Source: CAKUFA01 sp963646285 (GTDB taxonomy: Bacteria; Bacillota; Clostridia; Christensenellales; Aristaeellaceae). From it: DNA of 64,000 bases. Positions 23,745-32,303 of the stretch are shown here, piece after piece. Positions within the stretch are counted from its first letter, which is position 1. Every line of letters starts with the position of its first letter. The DNA is taken from the NCBI GenBank assembly GCA_963646285.1, contig CAVIWF010000001.1, positions 74,434 through 138,433 of the forward strand, read 5' to 3'. A program made the position numbers and the translations under genes. The notes under the pieces are model-generated. The model was not told the DNA's origin. It made no database searches and worked only from the letters and a program-made list of their open reading frames with translations.

Positions 23745-25079
23745 TTACAGCTGATCAGCGAACCTTTTTGCTTCCTGCATCAGCGATTCTTTTTCGTTGG
23801 GCAGGGTATCGTCCATAACGCAGGAAAGCAGATGCTGAAGCGTATCACCAATGGCAGAGCCTTTTAGACCAAGAGAGGCCATATCCCGACCGTTGACGGC
23901 AAGGTTCTTCAGGGTAAAGCAGGGGGATGAAGCAAGGAGCGCATCCAACGCCTGACGAAGAGCAGCGGCGGAAGCATGGATTTCCTCCGGGGCGCAGGTG
24001 CCTTTCGCCAGCTGATCGGCCTCCTGCACGTCCATGAGCTGACGGAGGGCTTCTTCTCCGAACTGGTTAAGCCGACGCTTCAGCAGACGACTGTCATCAG
24101 ACAGGCTGATATCATGATGCTTTACCAGCAGCGTAACCCGCTGGGCAGTGGCTTTATCCATGCGCAGCCGAGTCATGACCTCTTCCGCTATTTTTTCAGA
24201 GCAAGCGGCATGACCGTAAAAATGGCCAACGCCGGACGCATCACAGCTGAAAGTGGCAGGTTTGCCTGCATCGTGCAGCAGCATGGCAAAACGAAGGACT
24301 TCGGCGGGCGCAATGTTTTCCACGCTGCGTACAGTGTGTTCCCACACGTTAAACCGGTGATGGGGCGAACATTGCGGAAAGTCAAACATGGGGATCAGCT
24401 GGGGAAGAATCTGTCCCAGAATGTCCCGGTAGGTGCGGAGTATGTTACCGCAGCCTTGACCGCACAGCAGCTTGCCCAATTCCACCCGAATACGCTCAGC
24501 TGCAACCAGGTTCAGGGTTTCCTTCAATCCGTGAGCAGCCTTGGCAGTTTCCTCATCAATGGCGAAACCATACACAGAAGCAAAGCGCAGGGCACGAAGG
24601 ATCCGCAGGGCATCTTCACGGAAGCGTTCTTCCGGCTGCCCTACGCATCGAATTACCCTGCGCTGCAGATCCTCTTGTCCGCCAAAGGCGTCGATGAGGC
24701 CCTCTGCCGGATGGTACGCCATGGCGTTGACGGTAAAATCCCGCCGGGCAAGATCGTCACGGACATCCGTCACAAAGGTGACCCCATCCGGGTGGCGGTG
24801 ATCCGTATAGGCACCATCCACCCGGAAGGTGGTAATTTCGTAAGGGATACCGTCCAGCACCACCGTCAGGGTGCCGTGCTTCAGCCCGGTTTCAACAACA
24901 CGGAAGCCTCGGAACACACGCTCCATATCATCCGGCAGGGCGGAGGTGCAGATGTCCCAATCCTTGGGCGTTTTGGACAGGAGCGCATCCCGTACGCATC
25001 CGCCGACCACATAGGCTTTGTAGCCTGCCTGGTTCAGCAGGGTCAGGATGCGCTCCACATGAGGGGGCAGCTGAATCAT
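23745..25079 (-). CDS. cca: CCA-adding tRNA nucleotidyltransferase with HD domain
   Basis: The 444-residue protein starts at ATG 25079, just after GAGGTATACCCC. The class II nucleotidyltransferase motif VVGGCVRDAL (about 22-31) and the metal-binding DWDICTS (about 40-46) are clear, followed by RRDFTVNAMAYHP and an RNA-binding helical part. An HD phosphohydrolase signature, FAMLLHDAGKP (about 265-275), sits in the C-terminal half, as in many Gram-positive and proteobacterial enzymes with added phosphatase activity. It builds or repairs the 3' CCA end of tRNAs. It follows the secreted-protein gene by 33 bases. Confidence 0.96.
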   Translation of the reverse strand: MIQLPPHVERILTLLNQAGYKAYVVGGCVRDALLSKTPKDWDICTSALPDDMERVFRGFRVVETGLKHGTLTVVLDGIPYEITTFRVDGAYTDHRHPDGVTFVTDVRDDLARRDFTVNAMAYHPAEGLIDAFGGQEDLQRRVIRCVGQPEERFREDALRILRALRFASVYGFAIDEETAKAAHGLKETLNLVAAERIRVELGKLLCGQGCGNILRTYRDILGQILPQLIPMFDFPQCSPHHRFNVWEHTVRSVENIAPAEVLRFAMLLHDAGKPATFSCDASGVGHFYGHAACSEKIAEEVMTRLRMDKATAQRVTLLVKHHDISLSDDSRLLKRRLNQFGEEALRQLMDVQEADQLAKGTCAPEEIHASAAALRQALDALLASSPCFTLKNLAVNGRDMASLGLKGSAIGDTLQHLLSCVMDDTLPNEKESLMQEAKRFADQL

Positions 25080-25112
25080 GGGGTATACCTCGCTTTATGC
25101 ATCGGTTGACAA

Positions 25113-26066
25113 TCAGCCCCAGGGTACAGCCGCATATTCCATGTAGCAGATTTCGTTTGCTTCATTCAGTTCATACTGAACGGTGACAGAAGCAAAGTTC
25201 AGGTTGATGTTCGTGGAAGTGAAGCCGTTCAGAGAAGCCTGCACGTACCACTTGTACAGATCCCAGGTGGGATGCATGGTGGTGTTGCTGCCCATGCTTT
25301 CCGGCATGGAAGCAAAGAAGTCTGCGGACAGGGAGTAAGTGATTTCTCCCACATCAGGAGCAGCTTCCTGCACGCCGCTGGCATTGGTGCGCTCATAGGT
25401 GCCGGTGACGGCGTAGACGTGCTGGTTGGCATCGTACTCCAAGCGGTGGATGGAGAACTGATCGTACACCTGACCGTTGCTTGCCGTATAGGAAGCAAAA
25501 TGGTGGGTTGCCGTGCCGGAGATGGACAGGGTGGTGCTGGGCACAAAGCCGCAGAAGTTGTTGCTGGCGATGTAGCTCCACAGGCTGTCCGTTGCCAGCA
25601 CGTACACAGTGCAGCCGGCGGGCAGGGCCACCAGGGTGGACTGGGAAGCGTAGGGGTCATCCGTAACGGAAACGTCGCAGGTGGTAACTGCCTGCTTCAT
25701 GTCGAAGAGCAGCTCCTTGCAGGAAGCACGCTTGGCATAGCTGGGCAGCTGGATGTAACCGATCCGGTTCCGGCCGCTGCTGATGTTGTACTGAATCAAC
25801 ACCCAATTGCCAACCTTACCGAAGATCTTGATGGTATCGTTGGTGGATACCACAGCCTTGCCGTTGGCGCCCCGGATGGAGGAAGTGCTGGGAGCAGAGT
25901 AGACAGGGTAGACCTTGCCGTCCGGCCACTCTTCCGCCCTGGCGGTGTAGGTGGTGCCGTTATCTACCGTAAAAGATGGCGTGACGGTAGAAGCAAATGC
26001 AGACCCGCAGCAGGTGAAGCAAAGTGTCAGGAGGAGCAACAGGGAAAGAATGCGTTTCATGGTCAT
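25113..26066 (-). CDS. Secreted protein with SH3-like domains
   Basis: The 317-residue protein starts at ATG 26066 behind GAGGTG at good spacing (a second ATG two codons on is possible); the frame continues upstream without a start signal. The signal peptide is strong (MKRILSLLLLL onward, ending AFAS). Two bacterial SH3-like repeats are likely: one around YPVYSAPSTSSIRG...GNWVLIQY (about 50-100) and another around the DPYASQSTLVALPAGCTVYVLATDS region (about 130-180). The last third has no clear relative. Such SH3 domains often bind the cell wall. It probably shares a transcript with cca. Confidence 0.7.
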   Translation of the reverse strand: MTMKRILSLLLLLTLCFTCCGSAFASTVTPSFTVDNGTTYTARAEEWPDGKVYPVYSAPSTSSIRGANGKAVVSTNDTIKIFGKVGNWVLIQYNISSGRNRIGYIQLPSYAKRASCKELLFDMKQAVTTCDVSVTDDPYASQSTLVALPAGCTVYVLATDSLWSYIASNNFCGFVPSTTLSISGTATHHFASYTASNGQVYDQFSIHRLEYDANQHVYAVTGTYERTNASGVQEAAPDVGEITYSLSADFFASMPESMGSNTTMHPTWDLYKWYVQASLNGFTSTNINLNFASVTVQYELNEANEICYMEYAAVPWG

Positions 26067-26085
26067 GTCAATCACCTCACTAGGT

Positions 26086-26113
26086 AGTATACCATGAAAA
26101 CGTTGGCATGTAA
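26086..26113 (-). promoter_or_regulatory. Promoter of the SH3-domain gene
   Basis: On the minus strand TTACAT (26113-26108), 16-base spacer, TATACT (26091-26086). Confidence 0.65.
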
Positions 26114-26120
26114 CGTTTTC
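26096..26120. promoter_or_regulatory. Perfect 9-base inverted repeat over the SH3-gene promoter
   Basis: GAAAACGTT (26096-26104) and AACGTTTTC (26112-26120) are perfect inverted copies with a seven-base spacer. They overlap the -35 box and spacer, as a repressor operator would. The AACGTT cores recall LacI-family operators, but the regulator is not identified. Confidence 0.6.
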
Positions 26121-26154
26121 TTCCCGAAAAAAACAAAGAAAATAGTTACATGAG

Positions 26155-26191
26155 AAAAAACTTCGAAGGAACGATGTCTGCTCCTTCGAAG
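26155..26191 (-). terminator. Terminator of the BMP-family gene
   Basis: CTTCGAAGGA (26161-26170) and TCCTTCGAAG (26182-26191) are perfect inverted copies; on the minus strand TTTTTT follows. Confidence 0.9.
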
Positions 26192-26218
26192 CTATGATCT
26201 GCGCTGAAAAACGATTGC

Positions 26219-27340
26219 TTAGTCCTTGGGAGAAACGGCCTGCTTCAGGGCTTCCCATCCTTCAGGATCGGCGGTAACGCTGAAGATTTCCACAGGATTG
26301 GCCTTTACGCTGTCATACAGGGAGACAATCTTATCCTGAATGTCCTGAGTAGTCATGGCGGTGAACTGATCATTGTGAGCGTAGCCGATGAAACCCTCGT
26401 TCAGGCCGACCAGCGGATAGGTGCCGCCAACGAAGGTGCCGTCCAGCACAGAAGCAAACACGGAATCAATGGCGGCACCATAGTCTGCATAGAAAGAAGT
26501 CACAATGGTAGCGGCCTCATCCGGGTCAGAAACGGTCAGGGTCTGGTCGCAATCCACGCCGAAGGCATAGCGGTCTGCTTCCTTTGCGGCAGTGAATACG
26601 CCGGAACCGGCACTGCCTGCTACCTGCCAAATCACATCAACGCCAGCGGCATACATGGCGGCTGCCTTTTCGGCAACCTGCGGCGCAATGTCGGCCATGA
26701 AGTCACCAGCATAGTCGATGTATACTGTTACGCCCTGCTCCTCGCACACCTGGCAGAAGCTGCCGATGTATTCATTCAGGCCGGGAGCGTCAATGCCGAC
26801 GATGACGCCAACCTTCTTGTCCGCATTGGCCTTGGGCATATCGCTGGTGGTTACCAGGCAGGCCACATAGCCAGCCAGATAGCCAATGTCCTGACTCTTG
26901 TACATCAGGCCATAGACATTGCTCAGGGGATCGGTTTCCAAAGCGGAGCCTTCAATACCCTGCAGGTCTGCGCTGAAGAACTTCTGCTCGGGATACTTCT
27001 GTGCAGCGGCGATCAGCGCAGCGTTGCATTCAGCACCCATGGTGATGATCAGGTCATACTTGCCGGAGGCACAGGCTTCCTCAAAGAAGGGCATGTAGGT
27101 TTCCAGCTCGTATTCGGCGCTTGCCTTGTCCATGGGAATAGCACCCATGGCAATGGTTTCTGTGGTGGTGCCGGGATACTTGGTTTCCAAATCCTTCACA
27201 GCAAGGACGGAAGCGGAAAAATAGCTGCCTTCCGTGCTGGGAACCAGCAGCAGCACGCTCAGTCCACCTTCGGCAGAGGCGAAGGTCAGGCAGCAAAGTG
27301 CCATGGCAAGGGCAAGAACCAGGGACATCAGCTTTTTCAT
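26219..27340 (-). CDS. BMP-family (PnrA-type) extracellular substrate-binding protein
   Basis: The 373-residue protein starts at ATG 27340, behind AAAGGAG. The signal peptide is MKKLMSLVLALAMALCCLTFASAEG; Cys16 and Cys17 do not form a convincing lipobox. The mature part has the two-lobe periplasmic-binding fold of the BMP/PnrA group (DIGYLAGYVACLVTTSD, then GVDVIWQVAGSAGSGVF and FGVDCDQT). PnrA-type proteins usually bind nucleosides for an ABC importer of the RnsB/RnsCD kind. No permease or ATPase genes are next to it, so it is an orphan binding protein. Palindromes flank its promoter. Confidence 0.88.
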   Translation of the reverse strand: MKKLMSLVLALAMALCCLTFASAEGGLSVLLLVPSTEGSYFSASVLAVKDLETKYPGTTTETIAMGAIPMDKASAEYELETYMPFFEEACASGKYDLIITMGAECNAALIAAAQKYPEQKFFSADLQGIEGSALETDPLSNVYGLMYKSQDIGYLAGYVACLVTTSDMPKANADKKVGVIVGIDAPGLNEYIGSFCQVCEEQGVTVYIDYAGDFMADIAPQVAEKAAAMYAAGVDVIWQVAGSAGSGVFTAAKEADRYAFGVDCDQTLTVSDPDEAATIVTSFYADYGAAIDSVFASVLDGTFVGGTYPLVGLNEGFIGYAHNDQFTAMTTQDIQDKIVSLYDSVKANPVEIFSVTADPEGWEALKQAVSPKD

Positions 27341-27376
27341 GGGAGGAAGGACTCCTTTCAAAGTGGGGTTTGAAAC

Positions 27377-27452
27377 TGATATGATCATATCACTTTTATG
27401 ACAGGAAAGCAACAAAAAGGCAAACGAAAAACAATAAAAAACGATAATCGTT
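27377..27452 (-). promoter_or_regulatory. Promoter of the BMP-family gene with two palindromes
   Basis: On the minus strand TTGCTT (27412-27407), 17-base spacer, TATGAT (27389-27384). A perfect 16-base palindrome, TGATATGATCATATCA (27377-27392), contains the -10 box. A second palindrome, AACGATAATCGTT (27440-27452), lies upstream of the -35 box. Both could be regulator sites. The remaining 260 bases to the HEAT-protein terminator hold only a small hairpin (27517-27533) and no convincing gene. Confidence 0.6.
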
Positions 27453-27711
27453 CATAAAACACAATGAAAAAAACTCGGTTCTTCACGTTTTTTGGGGAAT
27501 GATAGCCCTGAAGTATTTCATGACTTCGTCATGATTGGTACGGCAGTGAAGGATATATCGATGCGATAGTAAAAGCGGAATTCCTTGTCTGCCTAGGTCT
27601 TGTTATTGTCTCTCGGCAATCATCCATGCCTTAGCAAAGGTCCGCCTCTTCATGCCTAATATGTTTTTACTCATTCCTTTTCCTAACTTTCCGTGAAGAA
27701 CCGAAATGATG

Positions 27712-27753
27712 AAAAAAAATCCCCCTGCGCAGGAGCATATCCTTCGCAGGGGG
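27712..27753 (-). terminator. Terminator of the HEAT-protein/hslO operon
   Basis: CCCCCTGCG (27721-27729) pairs with CGCAGGGGG (27745-27753); on the minus strand it is followed by ATTTTTTTT. Confidence 0.9.
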
Positions 27754-27759
27754 GTGCAT

Positions 27760-28587
27760 TTACTTGTCCGTCCCGAAGAGGGCGTCGTAGGTGGGATCGT
27801 CATCAAATTCCCGCTCCGGTGCGGTGCCGCCCAGCTCTTCAATGGCGTTGCGCAGCTCGATGAAGTCCAGGTACATGACCGTGTCATCCTTTGCGGCGGC
27901 CATCAGATCCGGCAAGGCCCGATCATCGCCCAGCTTGCCAAGATAACTGGCGAACAGTGCACGGCGCTTGGGGTTCTCCCGGAAAAGCCGCAGTGCCAGC
28001 TGGAACACCTGCTCGTTGCCGGGATAGTTGGCCAGCACGTCCAGCAGGGCTTCCTGTCCGGCTCGGTTGGCCTTGGGCAGGGCTTCCAGCATGGGCTGAA
28101 CGGCACAGCGCCCCATTTCCTCCAAGGATTCCAGTACGTTGTCGCACAGGTCGTCATGATCGTTCCGGTTCAGCTGCCAGGAAATGTAGAGCATCTTCGG
28201 CAGGTCGGAACCCATTTCCCGCAATAGCCCCACAGCGGTCATCTTGGCTTCTTCCGTGGCCATATCATCCTTCAAAAGGGCAACAAGACGCTTTTCGCAA
28301 GGCTTACCAACGGCCTGAATCTGATCCAGCAGCAGATCCGGCACGGTAATGCCTCGGTTGCAGTATTCATTCAGCCAGTCCACCAAATCCTTGGCATCTT
28401 CGTACTGGGTGAAGTATGCGCCGGGGGTTACGCCTTGCAGCCAGGAGGCAGGGGTGTTCAGGAAGGTCATGTACACGTTGGGCATGTCCTCTTCCATTTC
28501 ATCATAGCTGCGGTAATCCTTGGTGTGTTCCTTCATCCATTGGGCGGTATAGTCCGCAAAGTGAGCGTCAAAATCAATACAGTTCAT
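27760..28587 (-). CDS. HEAT-repeat-like hypothetical protein
   Basis: The 275-residue acidic protein starts at ATG 28587, ten bases after AAAGGAG. Residues about 85-250 form a series of helix pairs with the PLL/ALxxLxxMG pattern of HEAT repeats (for example VALLKDDMATEEAKMTAVGL, then VLESLEEMGRCAVQPMLEAL), which usually act as protein-binding scaffolds. No catalytic motif or membrane segment is seen. The N-terminal 80 residues are unlike any family I know. It follows hslO by 18 bases and is the last gene of a four-gene operon. Confidence 0.7.
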   Translation of the reverse strand: MNCIDFDAHFADYTAQWMKEHTKDYRSYDEMEEDMPNVYMTFLNTPASWLQGVTPGAYFTQYEDAKDLVDWLNEYCNRGITVPDLLLDQIQAVGKPCEKRLVALLKDDMATEEAKMTAVGLLREMGSDLPKMLYISWQLNRNDHDDLCDNVLESLEEMGRCAVQPMLEALPKANRAGQEALLDVLANYPGNEQVFQLALRLFRENPKRRALFASYLGKLGDDRALPDLMAAAKDDTVMYLDFIELRNAIEELGGTAPEREFDDDPTYDALFGTDK

Positions 28588-28605
28588 GGAAAGCAATCTC
28601 CTTTA

Positions 28606-29499
28606 TCAGGGTCTTGTGGCTTTGGCCAGCAGCTGCTTCAAATCCCCGGTGGAAAAGCGGTACTGGCCGTGGCAGAAGTGGCAGGTCAGCTCGGCGCCTT
28701 CATCCTCGTCAATGAGGGATTGCAGCTCCTTTGTCCCCAGGGAAATCAGCGCCTTTTCCATCTTTTCACGCCCACAGCCGCAGTGCCAGCCAATGAGCTG
28801 TTCTTCCAGCAGCTGAGGCTCCAAGCCACGGAACCAGTCCTCGGTCAGCTGTTCCATGGTCGCCATGGTCATTTCACGGGAAATATCGGCAAACATGGGA
28901 CTGCGAAGCTCCAAGGCACTGAGGGTTTCTTCCGTGCAGCCGGGCAGGGGCTGAATCAGCAAACCGCCGGCCTTCAGCACCTGCGTGCCGCTGACCAGCA
29001 CACCCAAGGCCACCAGACTGGGCTGCTGCTCGCTGGTGGTGAAGTAGTTGGCAAAATCAATGCCCAGCTCGCCGCTGACCAACTGGCACTGCCCGATGTA
29101 GGGCTCACGCAGGCCAAGATCCTTGACCACGCTCATGCGGCCGTGGTGACCAACGGCACCGCCTACATCCAGCTTGCCGTCTGCACGCAGGGGAAGCTCC
29201 ACCTGGGGATCATCTGCACAGGCCTTGACATGGCCGTGATTGGCCACAGCCACCAAAGTGCCCATGGGGCCATCCCCTTTGATGGTTACGGTGACGGACT
29301 CGTTTTCACCCTTCATCATAACGCCCAGCATGGTGGTGCCGGTCATCAGCCGCCCCAGGGCTGCGGTGCACACGGGGGTCGCATTGTGAATATCCGCAGC
29401 ATGCTGCACCATGTTGGTGGTCTCAAGAAAAAGCACCCGTGCCTGTCCATCCATCAGGGTCATGTGCAGCACACGGTCGCCTCTCAGTTTTGTCTGCAT
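28606..29499 (-). CDS. hslO: Hsp33 redox-regulated holdase chaperone
   Basis: The 297-residue protein starts at ATG 29499 (MQTKLRGDRVLHMTL), one base past the stop of the methyltransferase gene; GGAAGG and GGCAGG precede it. The N-terminal domain fits Hsp33 (GRLMTGTTMLGVMMKGENESVTVTIKGDGPMG region) and the zinc redox switch is CGCG near 235-238 and CHFC near 268-271, the usual CxC and CxxC pattern. Hsp33 unfolds and binds damaged proteins under oxidative stress in the cytoplasm. In an anaerobe this suggests exposure to oxygen or hypochlorite. Confidence 0.96.
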   Translation of the reverse strand: MQTKLRGDRVLHMTLMDGQARVLFLETTNMVQHAADIHNATPVCTAALGRLMTGTTMLGVMMKGENESVTVTIKGDGPMGTLVAVANHGHVKACADDPQVELPLRADGKLDVGGAVGHHGRMSVVKDLGLREPYIGQCQLVSGELGIDFANYFTTSEQQPSLVALGVLVSGTQVLKAGGLLIQPLPGCTEETLSALELRSPMFADISREMTMATMEQLTEDWFRGLEPQLLEEQLIGWHCGCGREKMEKALISLGTKELQSLIDEDEGAELTCHFCHGQYRFSTGDLKQLLAKATRP

Positions 29500-29500
29500 G

Positions 29501-30271
29501 TTATTGCCTGCCTTCCGTTCCGTCTGGATCCAATCTGCGAACTGCTGCAAAATGCCAGCGCTGTTCATTTTCCCGGGGCTGCTCCATGCGGCGGTTGCCG
29601 AATACCATGGTGCGGTCGAACCCTGCCTGATGCATCAGATCCATCAAGTGCTTCGCTTCATGGGCGTGCTGCTTCTGCTCCTCATCAATGCGCTTGTACA
29701 GCCCGTCCTCCTGCTTTACAAAGATGCAAAGATGCATGTCCACCTGCTGATTCTTTTCCGAGAAGGTGTTTTGCCACAGGTAGGTGATATTCTCCGTATC
29801 ATCGCAGATGATTTGATTGCCCAGCGCATTCTTCAGCTTGTAGGGGGTGGATACGTCAAAGAACAGTCCGCCGCCCGGACGCAAGGCACTGTAGGCGGAA
29901 TGGAAAAAGGCCAGCAAGTCTTCATCCGTCAGCAGATAATTCACCCCATCGCAGGTGGCAAGCACCGCATCCATGGGGCGGTGCAGGTGCAGCTTCCGCA
30001 TATCCTGCCGGACAAAGGGAATGGCTGCCCCTGCATCACGTGCCTTCTGTGCTGCCCGCCAGAGCATATCCTGACTCATGTCCACACCGGTTACGTGAAA
30101 GCCCCGCTTTTGCAGCGGGATGGTCAGGTTGCCGGTGCCGCAGGCGCACTCGCAAATCTTTCCGGTGCGAATCCCAAAGGCGGCCATCATCTTGACATAA
30201 AAGTCCGCCCATTCATCATACTTTACATCCGCCATGAGTTCATCATAAACTTCAGCAAATCCCGTGTACAT
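29501..30271 (-). CDS. Class I SAM-dependent methyltransferase
   Basis: The 256-residue protein starts at ATG 30271 (MYTGFAEVYDELM), seven bases after GGGAG; the codons upstream are out of keeping with relatives. The SAM-binding motif is ECACGTGNLTIPL, with VTGVDMSQDML and the VLATCDGVNYLL segment downstream, all typical of the YodH/YcgJ-like branch. The substrate is unknown, possibly a small molecule. It lies between a YesL-like membrane protein gene and hslO in a tight operon. Confidence 0.9.
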   Translation of the reverse strand: MYTGFAEVYDELMADVKYDEWADFYVKMMAAFGIRTGKICECACGTGNLTIPLQKRGFHVTGVDMSQDMLWRAAQKARDAGAAIPFVRQDMRKLHLHRPMDAVLATCDGVNYLLTDEDLLAFFHSAYSALRPGGGLFFDVSTPYKLKNALGNQIICDDTENITYLWQNTFSEKNQQVDMHLCIFVKQEDGLYKRIDEEQKQHAHEAKHLMDLMHQAGFDRTMVFGNRRMEQPRENEQRWHFAAVRRLDPDGTEGRQ

Positions 30272-30304
30272 ACGTTTCTCCCATTCATGCCCCATGGCAG
30301 TGTT

Positions 30305-31273
30305 TTATTGAGGATCCTGAGCATCCCCGGAATGCTCCTCTTCGTCCTCATCATCATCGTCATCATCTGTGCCGGTGTACAAGCCGCGATTGACCTCAAC
30401 GCCCTCGATTCGGCTGTTGATATACCGGTCAAAGACCCCGTTGGTGTAGCTGGCAGTGACAAAGCGGCTCAGGCCGAAGCCCAGCACCAGATAGTACAGG
30501 AACAGTCCCATCACAGCATACACCGGCTGATTGGCCAGAAGGGCGACCAGGAAGGCAAGCACCAGGGGCACGCAGTGCAGCAGGCGAATGCCAATGCTCT
30601 GGGGCAGCCGTGCCACGGACAGGAGCAGGGCGTTGCGCATCAGGTCACGGAAGCGAAGTTTGTAGGTGACCATCAGGGGGTACATGTAGGTTACCGCCAG
30701 GGACCAAATCAGAGCCACCATCAACACCAGCACCTGAGGCACCACCATGAGGGGAGACTGCTGGGACATCTGTCCGTAGAAGTTCCAGCAGATAAAGGCG
30801 AAGAAGGGTACAAGGCTGGTGATGCAGGAAACAGCAAGACCCTGCTTCCAGTTGTCCTTCACGGCATCCTTAAAGTCCGCCCAGATGAAGGCGTGCTCGT
30901 CCCGTGCCCAGTTCCGGGTCACGTAGGCAATGCCGGCAGTGAAGGGCCCTGTAATGGCAATGCAGGGGATCAGCAAAGTCAAAGTGGTCAGGCTGATGCT
31001 GCTGAGCATATTGCGCAGGTTGGTAATGACTTCGTTGGTGATCTCTTCATCCACGGCCAACTGGGTCAGCATACTCATGACACCCAGCGTCAGCACCACC
31101 ATGGCAGGCAGCCAGCAAATCATGTACATGAGATTCAGCCGCATCAGTGCCGAAAAGCGGATGCGGAGCATTTCCCAGAAAAGCTGCCAACGGTTCTTGG
31201 GCAGATCCTGTTCACGGAAATCTCCCTTTCCGCTTTTACCATAATAGAAGTTGTTCATAAGCTTGTTAAACAC
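30305..31273 (-). CDS. YesL/DUF624-like membrane protein
   Basis: The 322-residue protein starts at GTG 31273, seven bases after AAGGAGG. A soluble start is followed by about six hydrophobic helices; the opening RFSALMRLNLMYMICWLPAM is the usual YesL/DUF624 first-helix signature. The C-terminal tail is extremely acidic, with a long run of Asp and Glu. YesL-type proteins are often found with carbohydrate ABC importers; here the neighbours are a methyltransferase and hslO, so the role is open. Confidence 0.8.
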   Translation of the reverse strand: MFNKLMNNFYYGKSGKGDFREQDLPKNRWQLFWEMLRIRFSALMRLNLMYMICWLPAMVVLTLGVMSMLTQLAVDEEITNEVITNLRNMLSSISLTTLTLLIPCIAITGPFTAGIAYVTRNWARDEHAFIWADFKDAVKDNWKQGLAVSCITSLVPFFAFICWNFYGQMSQQSPLMVVPQVLVLMVALIWSLAVTYMYPLMVTYKLRFRDLMRNALLLSVARLPQSIGIRLLHCVPLVLAFLVALLANQPVYAVMGLFLYYLVLGFGLSRFVTASYTNGVFDRYINSRIEGVEVNRGLYTGTDDDDDDEDEEEHSGDAQDPQ

Positions 31274-31313
31274 GGGCGACCCTCCTTAAAACGTACGAGC
31301 ATATTTACCGAAC

Positions 31314-31319
31314 ATTATA
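31314..31319 (-). promoter_or_regulatory. Extended -10 promoter of the YesL-like operon
   Basis: On the minus strand TGCTATAAT, an extended -10, lies about 40 bases upstream of the GTG start; the -35 region is weak. Confidence 0.5.
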
Positions 31320-31358
31320 GCACATGGTGGTTCAAAATGAAATGATTTTCGCTGATGT

Positions 31359-32261
31359 TTATTGGTCGCCCAATGCGGTTTGCAGGGTCTCCATATTGGC
31401 AAGCATGGTGGTCTCGTAGTAGGTCAGGGCTTCTGCTGCATCCTCGGGGCCGGTAACCACGGGATCCAGTGTGTAGACCTTTGCGCCGGTTTCCTGGGCG
31501 AGGGTTTGGGCGGCCATGTCCTCATACTGAGGTTCCACAAACAGGGGCGGCGTGCCAAGGGTTTCTACCAGCTTGACCAATTCGCTGAGCCGGGCAGGGG
31601 ACAAGGCATCACCGGGCTCTCTGTTCACCACGGCAACCACATTCAGTCCGTAAGCCTTGGCAAAGTAGGGGAAAGCTTCGTGGAAGGTGATGATGTCCTT
31701 GTGGGGCAAATCCTTCAGCCCTTCCGTCAAGGCAGCATCCAGGGCTTCCAAACGGGCGCGGTAGGCATCCCGATTGCTTTCGAAGGCCTCACGGTGCTCC
31801 GGCATGGCCTGGCTCAAGCCTTCACAAAGGTTCTGCACCATGATGATGGCGTTTTTGGGGTCAAGCCAGATGTGGGCATTCACTTCCGTTTCCCCTTCGC
31901 CGATGGCCACGGGCATATCATCGTCATCCAGCAGCTCCACACCGGTAGAAGCCTCCACCACCGGCAGGCTGGGGAAAGCATCATACACGTGGGTCAGGTA
32001 GCTTTCCATGCCGGCACCGTTGACAAGGAACACGTCTGCCTGCGCCAATGCCTTCATATCACTGGTTTGCAGCTGATAGTCGTGAAGGCAGCCTGTGCCG
32101 GGAGCGGCGAGATTGTGCACATTCACCCCATCCACCCCCTGGGTCAGGTTGATGGTCAACAGATAAATGGGGTAAAAAGAGGTGGCAACGGTTTCTGCCC
32201 CGGCAAGGGCAGGCAGGGCAAACAAAAAAGCAGCCAGCAAAAGGGAGGTGATTTTCTTCAT
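31359..32261 (-). CDS. znuA: ZnuA-like metal-binding protein of a zinc/manganese ABC importer
   Basis: The 300-residue protein starts at ATG 32261 (MKKITSLLL) after AAAGGAAAA. A signal peptide ends near AGAETVATS; no lipobox Cys is present, unusual for a Gram-positive binding protein. Metal ligands of the cluster A-I family are visible: His in GCLHDYQL, His in VNAHIWLDPKNA, and His/Glu in TFHEAFPYFAKAYGL, with the Glu/Asp site in VEPQYEDMAAQ. Zinc is the likely substrate because of the His-rich set. The matching permease and ATPase genes lie 18 kb away (50302-51890). The gene upstream on the same strand may be co-transcribed. Confidence 0.88.
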   Translation of the reverse strand: MKKITSLLLAAFLFALPALAGAETVATSFYPIYLLTINLTQGVDGVNVHNLAAPGTGCLHDYQLQTSDMKALAQADVFLVNGAGMESYLTHVYDAFPSLPVVEASTGVELLDDDDMPVAIGEGETEVNAHIWLDPKNAIIMVQNLCEGLSQAMPEHREAFESNRDAYRARLEALDAALTEGLKDLPHKDIITFHEAFPYFAKAYGLNVVAVVNREPGDALSPARLSELVKLVETLGTPPLFVEPQYEDMAAQTLAQETGAKVYTLDPVVTGPEDAAEALTYYETTMLANMETLQTALGDQ

Positions 32262-32303
32262 GGATGATGGTTTTCCTTTCTTGATTGAGCGGTCATCGAT
32301 GGG

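Noticed and set aside
27603..27674. 23-codon ORF on the minus strand (MSKNILGMKRRTFAKAW...)
   Set aside because: AAAAGGA directly touches the ATG, leaving no spacing; no promoter or conservation can be shown, so it was not listed as a gene.
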